Source: an uncultured Altererythrobacter sp. (lineage in GTDB: Bacteria; Pseudomonadota; Alphaproteobacteria; Sphingomonadales; Sphingomonadaceae). From it: 64,000 bases of DNA. Both the position numbers and the translations under genes were made by a program. The notes below the pieces were generated by a model. It saw nothing but the letters and a program-made list of their open reading frames with translations. It did not search any database and was not told where the DNA came from. The stretch lies in contig CANLLZ010000001.1 in NCBI GenBank assembly GCA_947492235.1, positions 1 through 64,000 on the forward strand, written 5' to 3'. Position 1 is the first letter of the stretch, and each line of letters begins with the position of its first letter. This document shows positions 1 to 8,439 of this stretch, piece by piece.

Positions 1-510
1 AATCAGGTCACTCTGGGCGGTGCCGGTTCTTCCGTCGTGGTTGCCGACATAGATGCCAGCACAGCGCAGCAGGTCGGACCGGTGGATGTGGTCACCATCG
101 ACGCGACCGGCACTCTGGGGCGGCAGGCGGTCGCGACCACCGGCCAGCTGCGCACGGTGGAGGCGACTATCGATCATATAGCGGCGGTGACCGATGCGCA
201 GTTCAGCAGTCTGGCGAACCGCGTCGGGACGCTGGAAAACCGCTTCGCCGATCTCGACTTCCGTCTCAGCGATCTGGACGAGCGTTCCAGCGGTGGGATC
301 GCAGCGGCGATGGCCATGGGCGGTCCGGCGATTGCTCCGGGCAAGGCGGTCTCGCTGTCCATGTCGGTGGCCAATTACCGGGGCGAACAGGCGATTGCAG
401 GCTCTCTGACGGGCGAGATCGCGCGGGACATCTATCTTTCCGCCGGGGTCAGCGGGAACACGGCTGATGGCGATATCGGGACCCGGGCGACGGTGCTGTT
501 CGGCTTCTGA
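1..510 (+). CDS. Trimeric autotransporter adhesin, C-terminal end (5' partial)
   Basis: The reading frame is open from base 1, so the N-terminal head and most of the stalk lie outside the window. About 169 residues remain. A short heptad-like stalk (residues around NRVGTLENRFADLDFRL) is followed by about 70 residues with the features of a YadA-type membrane anchor: a glycine/alanine-rich entry (GIAAAMAMGG), then alternating beta-strand segments, ending in an aromatic residue (LFGF). In this family the anchor forms a trimeric outer-membrane barrel that exports the adhesive passenger. The gene converges on the ECF sigma gene and shares a hairpin terminator with it. The family call is firm; the ligand cannot be known from this fragment. 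Confidence 0.82.
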   Translation, partial: NQVTLGGAGSSVVVADIDASTAQQVGPVDVVTIDATGTLGRQAVATTGQLRTVEATIDHIAAVTDAQFSSLANRVGTLENRFADLDFRLSDLDERSSGGIAAAMAMGGPAIAPGKAVSLSMSVANYRGEQAIAGSLTGEIARDIYLSAGVSGNTADGDIGTRATVLFGF

Positions 511-528
511 TCGGTCCCGTTCTAACAA

Positions 529-573
529 AAACTCCCCGGCGAGATTGTCGCTCGCCGGGGAGGTTTGCATTTT
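529..573. terminator. Bidirectional rho-independent terminator
   Basis: A perfect 12-bp stem (532-543 paired with 551-562, CTCCCCGGCGAG arm) encloses a 7-base loop. It is preceded by AACAAAAA and followed by a T-rich stretch, so it can end transcription of both the adhesin (plus) and the converging sigma-factor gene (minus). Confidence 0.8.
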
Positions 574-588
574 AGGGCGAACGCTTGC

Positions 589-1209
589 TCAGTTTCGGAG
601 CATCTTGCCCATGTCCCCTGCCATCTGTCCGGCTGGCAGTGTGGCTGCTTCCGGCACAGCATGGACGATATCGCCGACGCACAGATCGCCTTTCAGCATT
701 TTGCGGGCGTAATGCAGTCGGGTTTTCACCGTCCCCTCCGGCACGCCGGTCGCCTCGGCAATGTCCTGCACCGACATTTCGTTGAAATAGCACAGCACCA
801 CCGCTTCCCGCTGGGCAGGGGACAGGCGTTCGATTGCGGCGCGGATGCGTGTGGACGTGTCCTGCTCATGCAGATGACTGTCCTGTGCCGGGGCATTGTC
901 GGTGACTTGCAGAAAGCTTTCGGGCGGCAGCACACTCTCGCGTTTGCCCTCGCGGCGCAGGCGATCAATTGCCTTGTTGCGGACGATCCGACGGACCCAG
1001 CCATTGGCCGATCCGCGCCCGCCATAATTTCCGGCATGCTGCCAGATATCCATGAAGGCCTCGTCCACTGCATCCTCGGCGGCGGCGATATCTCCCGCCA
1101 GCAATGCCCGCGCCTGGGCAAGCAATCCGGTGCGCATCGCCTTGTAAAGATCACTGAATGCGGCGTGGTCGCCATCGGCAATACGGCTCAGATAAATTTG
1201 GCAGTTCAT
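589..1209 (-). CDS. ECF-type RNA polymerase sigma factor
   Basis: A 206-residue protein with both ECF regions. Region 2 is near residues 20-85 (DAVDEAFMDIWQHA, then WVRRIVRNKAIDRLRR). Region 4 is near residues 120-175 (LSPAQREAVVLCYFNEMSVQDIAEATG, then the recognition-helix part VPEGTVKTRLHYARKML). It should direct RNA polymerase to a small extracytoplasmic-stress regulon. The start has a good ribosome site (AAGGGGA, 6 bases upstream). It is divergent from the winged-helix/TPR regulator. No anti-sigma gene is adjacent, but an anti-sigma-like membrane protein at 7759-8439 in the following cluster is a candidate partner; that pairing is inferred. Confidence 0.88.
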   Translation of the reverse strand: MNCQIYLSRIADGDHAAFSDLYKAMRTGLLAQARALLAGDIAAAEDAVDEAFMDIWQHAGNYGGRGSANGWVRRIVRNKAIDRLRREGKRESVLPPESFLQVTDNAPAQDSHLHEQDTSTRIRAAIERLSPAQREAVVLCYFNEMSVQDIAEATGVPEGTVKTRLHYARKMLKGDLCVGDIVHAVPEAATLPAGQMAGDMGKMLRN

Positions 1210-1452
1210 GGTCGGTCCCCTTTTTGCGATCAGGCAGGCTGGTTTGTCGGCAAAGTGCGGAGCACGGCGCCCGTCTGAAGGGCTGTTGCGATCCGGACTT
1301 CACGTTCCAGTCATGAGGATTGGGCTAGGGGAGGTGCGGTCGCGCAGCGGGAACAGGGCGTCCGCGCAGCGTGAAAAGATTGTGAAAGCGGGCAACTTTT
1401 CGTAAGTCCGCAAAAGGGGCAGCAGCGACAAAGGTCGCAATATTGGGGGCGC

Positions 1453-3126
1453 ATGACAGGAAACAGAGCGTTCGCGCTCAGACTATTGGGCACGTTCAGG
1501 CTGGACGCACCGGACGGATCGCGCATCGATATACGAAGCAAACGGAGCCAGGCATTGCTTGCCATGCTGGTGCTGGGCCGTGGCGGTGAACGTGCGCGTG
1601 CGTGGCTGCAGAATATGCTGTGGGCAGATCGGGCGCCCGAGCAGGCGCAGGCCAGCCTGCGCCGCGAGTTGTCGAATTTGCGCCAATTGGTGAACGGGGA
1701 TGGCGAACTGGTTCTGGCCGACAACCAGAATGTGCGGCTGAACCTGTCGCTTCTGCAATGCGACTTGGATGATGGTGCTGGCGGCCCACAGGGCGAATTG
1801 CTCGAAGGGTTGGATATTCCCGGCGCAACCGCGTTTGATGACTGGCTAAGGGACGAACGTCAGGCACTGGCCAATCGCCCCTATCCAAGTTCTCCGGCTC
1901 TGGCGGAGAACGGTGCCGGTGAAGTACCCGGGACGGTTACTTCGGAGCTCGCCATCGCAGTCCTGCGGTTCACGGCAAGTCCGGCTGATGAACAGGCGGA
2001 AGCGGTGGCCGAGGGTCTGGCCGAAGACCTGATCGATACGCTGGCCCAAACACGCTGGTTGCCGGTTATCTCGCGCTCCAGCAGTTTCGCCCATGATAGC
2101 GGAGCCAGCGATCCCCGCAGCGTAGGCGCTGTTTTGGGCGCACGTTATCTCGTGGATGGCCGGCTTAGGACGATAGGCGACACGGCAATTCTGCGGATCG
2201 AGCTGCAAGACGCAATTGCGGCCCGTACCTTAAGGTCCGACAAATACGAATGGACCGAGAAGCAGGACCGGCCGCGAACGCGCCAGATACTGGCGGATAT
2301 TGCTGCCACATTGGGCATGCGGATCGAGGAGGAAGAGCAGCGCCTTTCTTATAGCAAGGACGACAGCGAGCTGGACGTTACTGATCTCATTTGGCGGGGC
2401 CGCTGGCATCTCAACCGGCTGACGGACCGTGACCATGAACAGGCGCAGGCGTTGTTCAATCAGGCACTGGAGCGCGATCCCCGGTCCAGCGAGGCGCGCA
2501 TTCAGGCGCTGTGGCTGCAAATCCGTGACCTGTGGCGCAAGCGGAGCACAGACGAAGAGATCCGGGGTGCACGGCACACGGCGCAAGCGGTGATTCAGGC
2601 CAGCCCTGATGATGGTCGCGGCTATATGCTCGCGGCAATCACGGAATTGTGGCTCGGGCATCTGACCCGGGCACAGCAGGGCTTCGAGCGCGCGATCGAG
2701 CGCAATCCCAGCCTTACAATGGCGCATGCCCAGCTCGGCAGCGTTCATCTGTTCAAAGGGGAATGGGAAAAGGCGGTATCCTCACATGAACGTGCCCGTC
2801 GCCTGAGCCCTAGCGATCAGGATCTGTTCTTCATCCATGGCGAATTGGGCATGATCCATGTTCTGGCCAGCCGATACGAGGAAGCGATCGACCATGCGGA
2901 GCGCTCGCTCGCGCTGCGGGCAGGCTATTGGTACGCCCATATGGTGCTGGCTGCGGCCCATATGCAGTTGGGGCAGGAGAGTGATGCGCGCGAGGCCCTG
3001 GCCGCACTGCTACGAAACAAGCCCGATTTTAGCCGCAGCTATGTCGATTGGCTCCCGTTTGAAGACCGCAAGCATGGCGATTTTCTGCTCGAACAATTGA
3101 ACCGTGCGGGGTTCGCCGCCGACTGA
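1453..3126 (+). CDS. Winged-helix transcriptional regulator with TolB/FlgO-like and TPR domains
   Basis: 557 residues in three parts. Residues about 8-100 look like an OmpR/SARP-type winged helix (LRLLGTFRLDAPDG start, IRSKRSQALLAMLVL, then LRRELSNLRQLV). Residues about 160-280 resemble the TolB/FlgO-like domain seen in CadC-like regulators (ELAIAVLRF, VAEGLAEDLIDTLAQ, GARYLVDGRLR). Residues about 300-540 are TPR-like helical repeats (for example AHAQLGSVHLFKGEWEKAV). There is no receiver domain or transmembrane helix, so it is probably a soluble one-component regulator. The gene is divergent from the ECF sigma gene and 55 bases upstream of the P450-DyP gene, which makes that cluster its likely target. 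Confidence 0.72.
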   Translation: MTGNRAFALRLLGTFRLDAPDGSRIDIRSKRSQALLAMLVLGRGGERARAWLQNMLWADRAPEQAQASLRRELSNLRQLVNGDGELVLADNQNVRLNLSLLQCDLDDGAGGPQGELLEGLDIPGATAFDDWLRDERQALANRPYPSSPALAENGAGEVPGTVTSELAIAVLRFTASPADEQAEAVAEGLAEDLIDTLAQTRWLPVISRSSSFAHDSGASDPRSVGAVLGARYLVDGRLRTIGDTAILRIELQDAIAARTLRSDKYEWTEKQDRPRTRQILADIAATLGMRIEEEEQRLSYSKDDSELDVTDLIWRGRWHLNRLTDRDHEQAQALFNQALERDPRSSEARIQALWLQIRDLWRKRSTDEEIRGARHTAQAVIQASPDDGRGYMLAAITELWLGHLTRAQQGFERAIERNPSLTMAHAQLGSVHLFKGEWEKAVSSHERARRLSPSDQDLFFIHGELGMIHVLASRYEEAIDHAERSLALRAGYWYAHMVLAAAHMQLGQESDAREALAALLRNKPDFSRSYVDWLPFEDRKHGDFLLEQLNRAGFAAD

Positions 3127-3181
3127 TAGTGATCCACAATTGGGCGCGATGTGCCGCGGGTGAGGGGCTCGAATAACAGTT

Positions 3182-6100
3182 ATGGCCAAGGCGAAATATT
3201 ACGACAAAATCCGCGCCGCCCAATCGGGTGAAACCAAGCCGGAAGATGGCTCGGACAGGCCTTTTTCGTTCTCTGATCTGGCTCCGGACGGCCGCTGGGC
3301 GCAGATCACTGGTAATTTGACGCAGCGGGCCGTCCCCTACCTCCATGCGTTCTCCCGTCGCCATCGTCCGATGCTGTCGGTGGCCGGATTGCTGCACATC
3401 ACACGCGCAGAACAAGTGCGCGATATTCTTTCCCGTCCGCAGGACTTTCCCGTTCCCTTCGGTCCGGAGATGAAGGAGCTGGGCGAGGGTGCGACGTTCC
3501 TGCTGGGGCTGGACGGGGCGGAGCATGACCGGCTCCACGCTATCCTGCTGCAAGTCCTGCTGCGTGAAGATGCTCCGCGTATCCGCGATATGGCGGAGCG
3601 GTTTGCCGATGCACTGCTGGATAACAGCGCGGGCGAGATCGACGCTGTGGCCGACCTGATGAAGCGCGTGCCGACAGAAATCTGCCTGCGCTATTTCGGC
3701 CTGACCTGCGCCGATCCCGATCTGTTTGCCGACTGGACACTGGCGGTCTCCGCGGTGTTGTTCGGCGACCCTTACGGTGATCCCACCACAAGGCGGCTGG
3801 CCTTGCAGGCGGGCAAGCGGCTCCGTGCGGTGATCAGTGATGCAGTGGCGCGTCATCGGCAGGTGCTCGATCGAGGGCCCAGCAAGATTGCCGAGCGAAG
3901 CACTCTTGTGGAGCGGCTGCTGCTGGTCCAGCGCAGCGATCCCACGCTGACCGACGAAGAAATCATCGCGATGCTGCTCGGTCTGGCGGCAGGCTTCGTG
4001 CCGACCAACACGCTTGCGGGCAGCAAGATGTTGACCGAGCTGCTGGACCGGCCGGATGCTCTGCGCATGGCAGGCAAAGCTGCACGAGCCGGTGATGCCG
4101 AAACCATGCGCAAGATCGTATTGGAGGCTGGCCGGCTGAACCCTGCGCTTGCACCGGGCCAATGGCGACACACCGACCGCGCGACCACGCTGATGGTGGA
4201 CGGCGAGGCAAAGGTCATTCCGGCTGATACCACGCTGCTGGTTGCCACCCAGTCAGCCCTGCGTGATCCGCGCGAGTGGGACGAGCCGGAGCGTTTTCGC
4301 ATCGACCGCACGAAGGCCGATGGCTCGCCGCAGCATCCCGACCTGATCTTCGGCCTCGGCTCGCACACCTGCCTTGGCGAGCATCACGCGGTCGCTCAGA
4401 TTTCGGGCTGCTTCACTGCCCTGCTCAGGCGCGAGGGCGTCGCGAAGGCCCCGGGCAAGGCCGGGAAGCTCGAAAGCGTCGGCCCGTTTCCGCGCCATCT
4501 GACCTTGCGCTATGGCCATACCGGGTCGCAGCAATCGATGTTCCTCGTCATTGCACCGGTTACCGATGGATCAACGAAGGAGCAGGTCGAAGCGACGATT
4601 GGCACGCTCGGCCATCCGGCGAAGGACGCCATGCGCAATGCGCTGGACAGCACCAACCGCGTGCATTTCGCCTCCCTCATCGCATTGGAATCCGAGCGCG
4701 GGCTGGATGTGGTGTTCGAACTCAGCTGCGATGGGAAGGACCAGGAAACGCTGCGAACTATCGAGGAGTATGCCGGCGACTTGTTGCGTCCGGTCTTTGC
4801 TCATTGCGGCGTTCGCGAGGGGCAAGCGCTGGCTCCCTTTATGGAGCGTCATATCGTCCGCCTGCATCTCAAGCCGTGGGGGGCAACCGGGCTTAACGTC
4901 AATGGTTTGCCTGAATTCCCGGTTGCCGCTGTGGAGCGGCAAGCGCGTTTTGCCGATTTTGCGAAGCGCGTTCTCGACGATTATGTGGCGAGCGAGACTG
5001 CGCGGGGCAGCCACCCTTCGCTAACGCTGGGCCATTTGCGCCGTATCCTCCGCGACGATCCGCTGTTGCGTGCTGAGGCGACACCCAATCAGCTTGCCCT
5101 GATGGAAGAAGCGCAGCGCGACGGATGGGACGCTTACCATTTGGCCACACAGCGCATGCGGCTGGGCATTGCGGGCTTCAAGAAACCTTCGGGCTGGGGC
5201 GAAATTGCGCAGCGTTTCCTTAATTCTCGCGATGCCTTGGCGCTTTATGTTCCGGCAGGAGCCGTGCTGCTGCTGGCGAGTGTCGCCTGCTGGTTCGCTA
5301 TGGGCGGCGCTGCGCCGATGCGCTGGCTGATCGCGCCTTTGCTCGGCCTGCTGACCGGTGTGCTGATGCTTGCCGCGATGGTCGGTGTCTTCTTGTGGAT
5401 GCTGCGACGGGAGGAGGTGTCTAACATCCCGACCAGCGAGCGGGCGACAATGCCGAAAATGCGGCACCTGATGGGGGGCGAAGACCATCCGGGGTACGCC
5501 CAGAACCACGTGCTGGCCGTGGGTACGCTCAAGCGTGGCTGGTTCCGTTCTTGCATTCATGCAGGCGCATTGTGGGGTATCAAATCCGTCCTCGCCCATG
5601 CGATGCGGCCCGGTTTCATCTGGAGCATGGGGACGATCCATTACGCGCGCTGGTGGCGTCTGCCAGGCACGCGCCGGGTGGCGTTTTATTCCAATTTCGA
5701 CGGCAGCTGGGAAAGCTATCTGGAAGATTTCATCGTGCGCGGAGGCGAAGGGCAAACTGCGGCGTGGAGCAATTGGGAGGGATTTCCGGAAACGCGGTAC
5801 CTGTTGTGGAAGGGGTCGAAAGATTCCGACGCGTTCAAGAATTTCACTCGTACTGTGCAACGCGTCGCGCCCTTCTGGTATGCGCGCTTTGCGGAGATGT
5901 CGTCCGCAACCATCCGGACCAATGGCCAGATCCATGTGGGCGCCGGTCTGGCGCGCAGCTCGACCGAGGCGGAGGAGTGGATCCGCTGCTTCGGCTCGAT
6001 GCCGCGTACCGCAAACCGGGTTGAAAGCGACGAAGTGCAGGCGCTGGTCTTTCGCGGCATGAAGCGGCTTCCGTATTCGGTCAGCCTCGCAATCGAACTG

Positions 6101-7762
6101 CCGGCCGACGCGAAAGCGCTGGGTGAATGGCTTTGCTGGGTGCGAGGCAGGCCGATGCGGATCGACCGTCTGGTGCCTCGCGATGCACAGCAGGCCCTAA
6201 GCGAACTGCTCGCGCAGCAGGTGATTGAGCGGGTTCCGCGCGGCGGTGGTCAGGAACCCGAATATGCCCTGTCGCATGCGCTTTCGATCGCGTTTGGCGA
6301 CCGGCCCCTGATGGGCTTTGGTCAGAATCGCGACCAGGCTTCACAGGCGATGGGGCAGGCGGCCTTTCTTGCTCTGTCGGCAGCAGGACTGGCCAAATTC
6401 GAAGCACACGGATTGCCGAGCGGGACGCTGCTGGCTGGTTTGCCTCCTGCCTTCCGCATGGGGATGGCAGCGCGCAAGCGAGTGAACGGAGACTATCGCG
6501 AAGACGATCCGGAGGGTTGGCGTTGGCACGACCACCCGCATCGGCTTGGCGCGACGGAGGCAGTGCTGATGCTCTACGCTGCTGATCGTCCGTCGCTCGA
6601 ACGCATGCTCACCGTGCATGACACCCTGTTGCAGAACCATGGCGGCAAAGTCCTTCAGCGCACGGATTGTGCACCTGCTTTCGCCGAGACCGAGCGGACA
6701 GATTTCGAGCATTTCGGCTTTCGGGACGGTATTTCGCAGCCAGTGATGCGGGGCACCACCCGTTCGACCCGCGGCGTCCCGGAGCGGGATGTGGTCGAGC
6801 CTGGCGAGTTTATCATCGGCTATCCCAACGACACCGGCTACTTGCCCGAAAGCCCCTGCCTGCCAGCCGATGCCGACATCGCCGGCGCGCTGCCTGTGGT
6901 GATCGACGCGAATCTTACGCGCTTTACCGATTTCGGCGCAGCCAGCCTTGCCGATGCGCCGCGTGATCTGGGGCGCAATGGTTCTTTCCTCGTGATCCGC
7001 GAGCTGGCGCAGGACGTGGAGGGTTTCGAGGCAGGAATGGAGGCTGCAGCGAAGCAGCTCTCGCAGGGTGGCTACCGCGACCTTTACAAGCTGCTGGGTC
7101 AGCATCCTGATGCTGAATGGGTCGGCGCGAAGATGATGGGCCGCTGGAAAGATGGCCGTCCTCTGGTCGGAAATCCGGTCGCTGGCCATGGCTCCGCGCA
7201 TGACGATCCGGCTTGCCGTGAAAACGATTTCTCGTACGCGTTGGATGATCCGCAAGGTCTCGCTTGCCCGTTCGGTTCGCATATACGCCGCTCCAATCCG
7301 CGCGACAGCAAGGTGCCCGACGAACGGGAAGGCGAACAGGACATAACCAACCGCCACCGTATCCTGCGGCGCGGGCGGCCTTATGCGCGGGCTGATGGAA
7401 AGGGCGGAACCGAGAAGGGCCTGCTGTTCGCGTGTCTGTGCACCGATATCGAGCGGCAGTTTGAATTCGTGCAGCAGTTCTGGGCCAACGCCCCGGCCTT
7501 CCACGGGCTGGATAACGAGCCTGACCCAATTATCGGCGCCGACCCTATTTCTACCCGGGAAGGGGAGACACGCCCGCGCGGCTTCACCATCCCGACCACC
7601 GCCGGACCAGTGCGTCTGGAGGGTCTGAAGAAATATGTCACGGCCAAGGGCGGAGGCTATTTCTTCCTGCCCAGCCGGTCCGCTTTGGGGTGGTTATCGG
7701 ATACGGCCCTCAGGCAATCGGCAGGCCAGCGGCCCGCCAGCAAAGCAGGAGAGCAGACATGA
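3182..7762 (+). CDS. Cytochrome P450 / DyP-type peroxidase fusion protein
   Basis: A single 1526-residue frame carries two different haem enzymes. Residues about 1-430 are a P450: ExxR at E315-R318 and the haem-thiolate loop FGLGSHTCLG at 390-399, with C397 as proximal ligand. The I-helix reads AGFVPTNT (270-277), lacking the usual acid-alcohol pair. Residues about 450-900 contain two copies of an H-[FY]-A...DG motif that I cannot name, separated by two hydrophobic segments (about 686-707 and 715-742). Residues about 1025-1510 are a long-type DyP peroxidase: GFRDG at 1179-1183, proximal haem histidine H1367 in CPFGSHIRR, and a later NRHRILRRGRPY segment. There is no signal peptide, and the helical hairpin would leave both haem domains on the cytoplasmic side. 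The stop overlaps the start of the next gene (ATGA). The substrate is unknown. By analogy with fungal peroxidase-P450 fusions, lipid peroxide formation and rearrangement is conceivable, but that is speculation. Confidence 0.88.
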   Translation: MAKAKYYDKIRAAQSGETKPEDGSDRPFSFSDLAPDGRWAQITGNLTQRAVPYLHAFSRRHRPMLSVAGLLHITRAEQVRDILSRPQDFPVPFGPEMKELGEGATFLLGLDGAEHDRLHAILLQVLLREDAPRIRDMAERFADALLDNSAGEIDAVADLMKRVPTEICLRYFGLTCADPDLFADWTLAVSAVLFGDPYGDPTTRRLALQAGKRLRAVISDAVARHRQVLDRGPSKIAERSTLVERLLLVQRSDPTLTDEEIIAMLLGLAAGFVPTNTLAGSKMLTELLDRPDALRMAGKAARAGDAETMRKIVLEAGRLNPALAPGQWRHTDRATTLMVDGEAKVIPADTTLLVATQSALRDPREWDEPERFRIDRTKADGSPQHPDLIFGLGSHTCLGEHHAVAQISGCFTALLRREGVAKAPGKAGKLESVGPFPRHLTLRYGHTGSQQSMFLVIAPVTDGSTKEQVEATIGTLGHPAKDAMRNALDSTNRVHFASLIALESERGLDVVFELSCDGKDQETLRTIEEYAGDLLRPVFAHCGVREGQALAPFMERHIVRLHLKPWGATGLNVNGLPEFPVAAVERQARFADFAKRVLDDYVASETARGSHPSLTLGHLRRILRDDPLLRAEATPNQLALMEEAQRDGWDAYHLATQRMRLGIAGFKKPSGWGEIAQRFLNSRDALALYVPAGAVLLLASVACWFAMGGAAPMRWLIAPLLGLLTGVLMLAAMVGVFLWMLRREEVSNIPTSERATMPKMRHLMGGEDHPGYAQNHVLAVGTLKRGWFRSCIHAGALWGIKSVLAHAMRPGFIWSMGTIHYARWWRLPGTRRVAFYSNFDGSWESYLEDFIVRGGEGQTAAWSNWEGFPETRYLLWKGSKDSDAFKNFTRTVQRVAPFWYARFAEMSSATIRTNGQIHVGAGLARSSTEAEEWIRCFGSMPRTANRVESDEVQALVFRGMKRLPYSVSLAIELPADAKALGEWLCWVRGRPMRIDRLVPRDAQQALSELLAQQVIERVPRGGGQEPEYALSHALSIAFGDRPLMGFGQNRDQASQAMGQAAFLALSAAGLAKFEAHGLPSGTLLAGLPPAFRMGMAARKRVNGDYREDDPEGWRWHDHPHRLGATEAVLMLYAADRPSLERMLTVHDTLLQNHGGKVLQRTDCAPAFAETERTDFEHFGFRDGISQPVMRGTTRSTRGVPERDVVEPGEFIIGYPNDTGYLPESPCLPADADIAGALPVVIDANLTRFTDFGAASLADAPRDLGRNGSFLVIRELAQDVEGFEAGMEAAAKQLSQGGYRDLYKLLGQHPDAEWVGAKMMGRWKDGRPLVGNPVAGHGSAHDDPACRENDFSYALDDPQGLACPFGSHIRRSNPRDSKVPDEREGEQDITNRHRILRRGRPYARADGKGGTEKGLLFACLCTDIERQFEFVQQFWANAPAFHGLDNEPDPIIGADPISTREGETRPRGFTIPTTAGPVRLEGLKKYVTAKGGGYFFLPSRSALGWLSDTALRQSAGQRPASKAGEQT

Positions 7763-8439
7763 ACGCCGAAAGTGAATTCGAGCGGCTGGCGGCCATGCTG
7801 CCCTTTTATGTCAACGGCACGCTGGAGGAGGATGGCCGCAGGCAGGTCGAAGTCGCGCTCGCGTTTTCGCCCGAGCTGTCCGCGCTGCTGGAAGAAGAGC
7901 GCGCACTGGCCGATGCGGTGGTTTCCGACACGCAGATGGGCATGGCCAATGTGCAGGATGATGGCGAGGTACGCTTGTCGCAGATGATGGCGGGCCTGCC
8001 CGAACAAGGAGGCAGTGGCGGTACTAGCGGGGGTGCCCAAAGTGGGGATGCAGCGTCCGGGGGCGCGTTGGCTAATGCGCTTTCCTTCCTCAGTCCGCGC
8101 CGTTGGAACCCGACCGTGGTGCTGGGCGCGGGCGTGCTGGGGCTGGGCGGTGTTACCGGCTGGCAGGCCACGATGATCGACCGGCTGGAGGCGGAAAATT
8201 ACGAGCTGTTGTCCGGTCAGGACGGGACCGCGCAGGGCATCATTCTGGTGGAATTCAGCGCCGATGCGCAGTGGGATGCAATCCTCACCCTGATGGAGGA
8301 GGAAGGTCTGACGATTGTTTCCGCCTCTGCATTCGGAGCGGTCACGTTGGGCGGGGAAACTGCCGAAGACGGTGTGGCGGAGCAGGTAGAGCGGCTGCGC
8401 GCGTCTCCGCTGATTGCCACGGCTGACCCCGCCGCATGA
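7759..8439 (+). CDS. Anti-sigma-factor-like membrane protein (zinc-less)
   Basis: 226 residues, started at the ATG that overlaps the P450-DyP stop (ATGA). The N-terminus (FERLAAMLPFYVNGTLEEDGR, followed by acidic helices) resembles cytoplasmic anti-sigma domains, but the zinc ligands are absent: a typical C-P-x-C position reads SPEL. A glycine/serine-rich linker leads to one membrane helix (about 117-137). Residues 160-226, predicted periplasmic, start GIILVEFSADAQWDAI and resemble the propeptide-like region of the subtilase encoded next (GEIVFLSRANDAQLDAL). Position and shape suggest it holds an ECF sigma factor, possibly the one at 589-1209, until the periplasmic domain is acted on. Family assignment is moderate; partner and mechanism are inferred. 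Confidence 0.6.
   Translation: MNAESEFERLAAMLPFYVNGTLEEDGRRQVEVALAFSPELSALLEEERALADAVVSDTQMGMANVQDDGEVRLSQMMAGLPEQGGSGGTSGGAQSGDAASGGALANALSFLSPRRWNPTVVLGAGVLGLGGVTGWQATMIDRLEAENYELLSGQDGTAQGIILVEFSADAQWDAILTLMEEEGLTIVSASAFGAVTLGGETAEDGVAEQVERLRASPLIATADPAA

Noticed and set aside
565-1278. 237-codon plus-strand frame opposite the ECF sigma factor
   Set aside because: The minus strand encodes sigma regions 2 and 4 with a good ribosome site. The plus frame also runs through the terminator.
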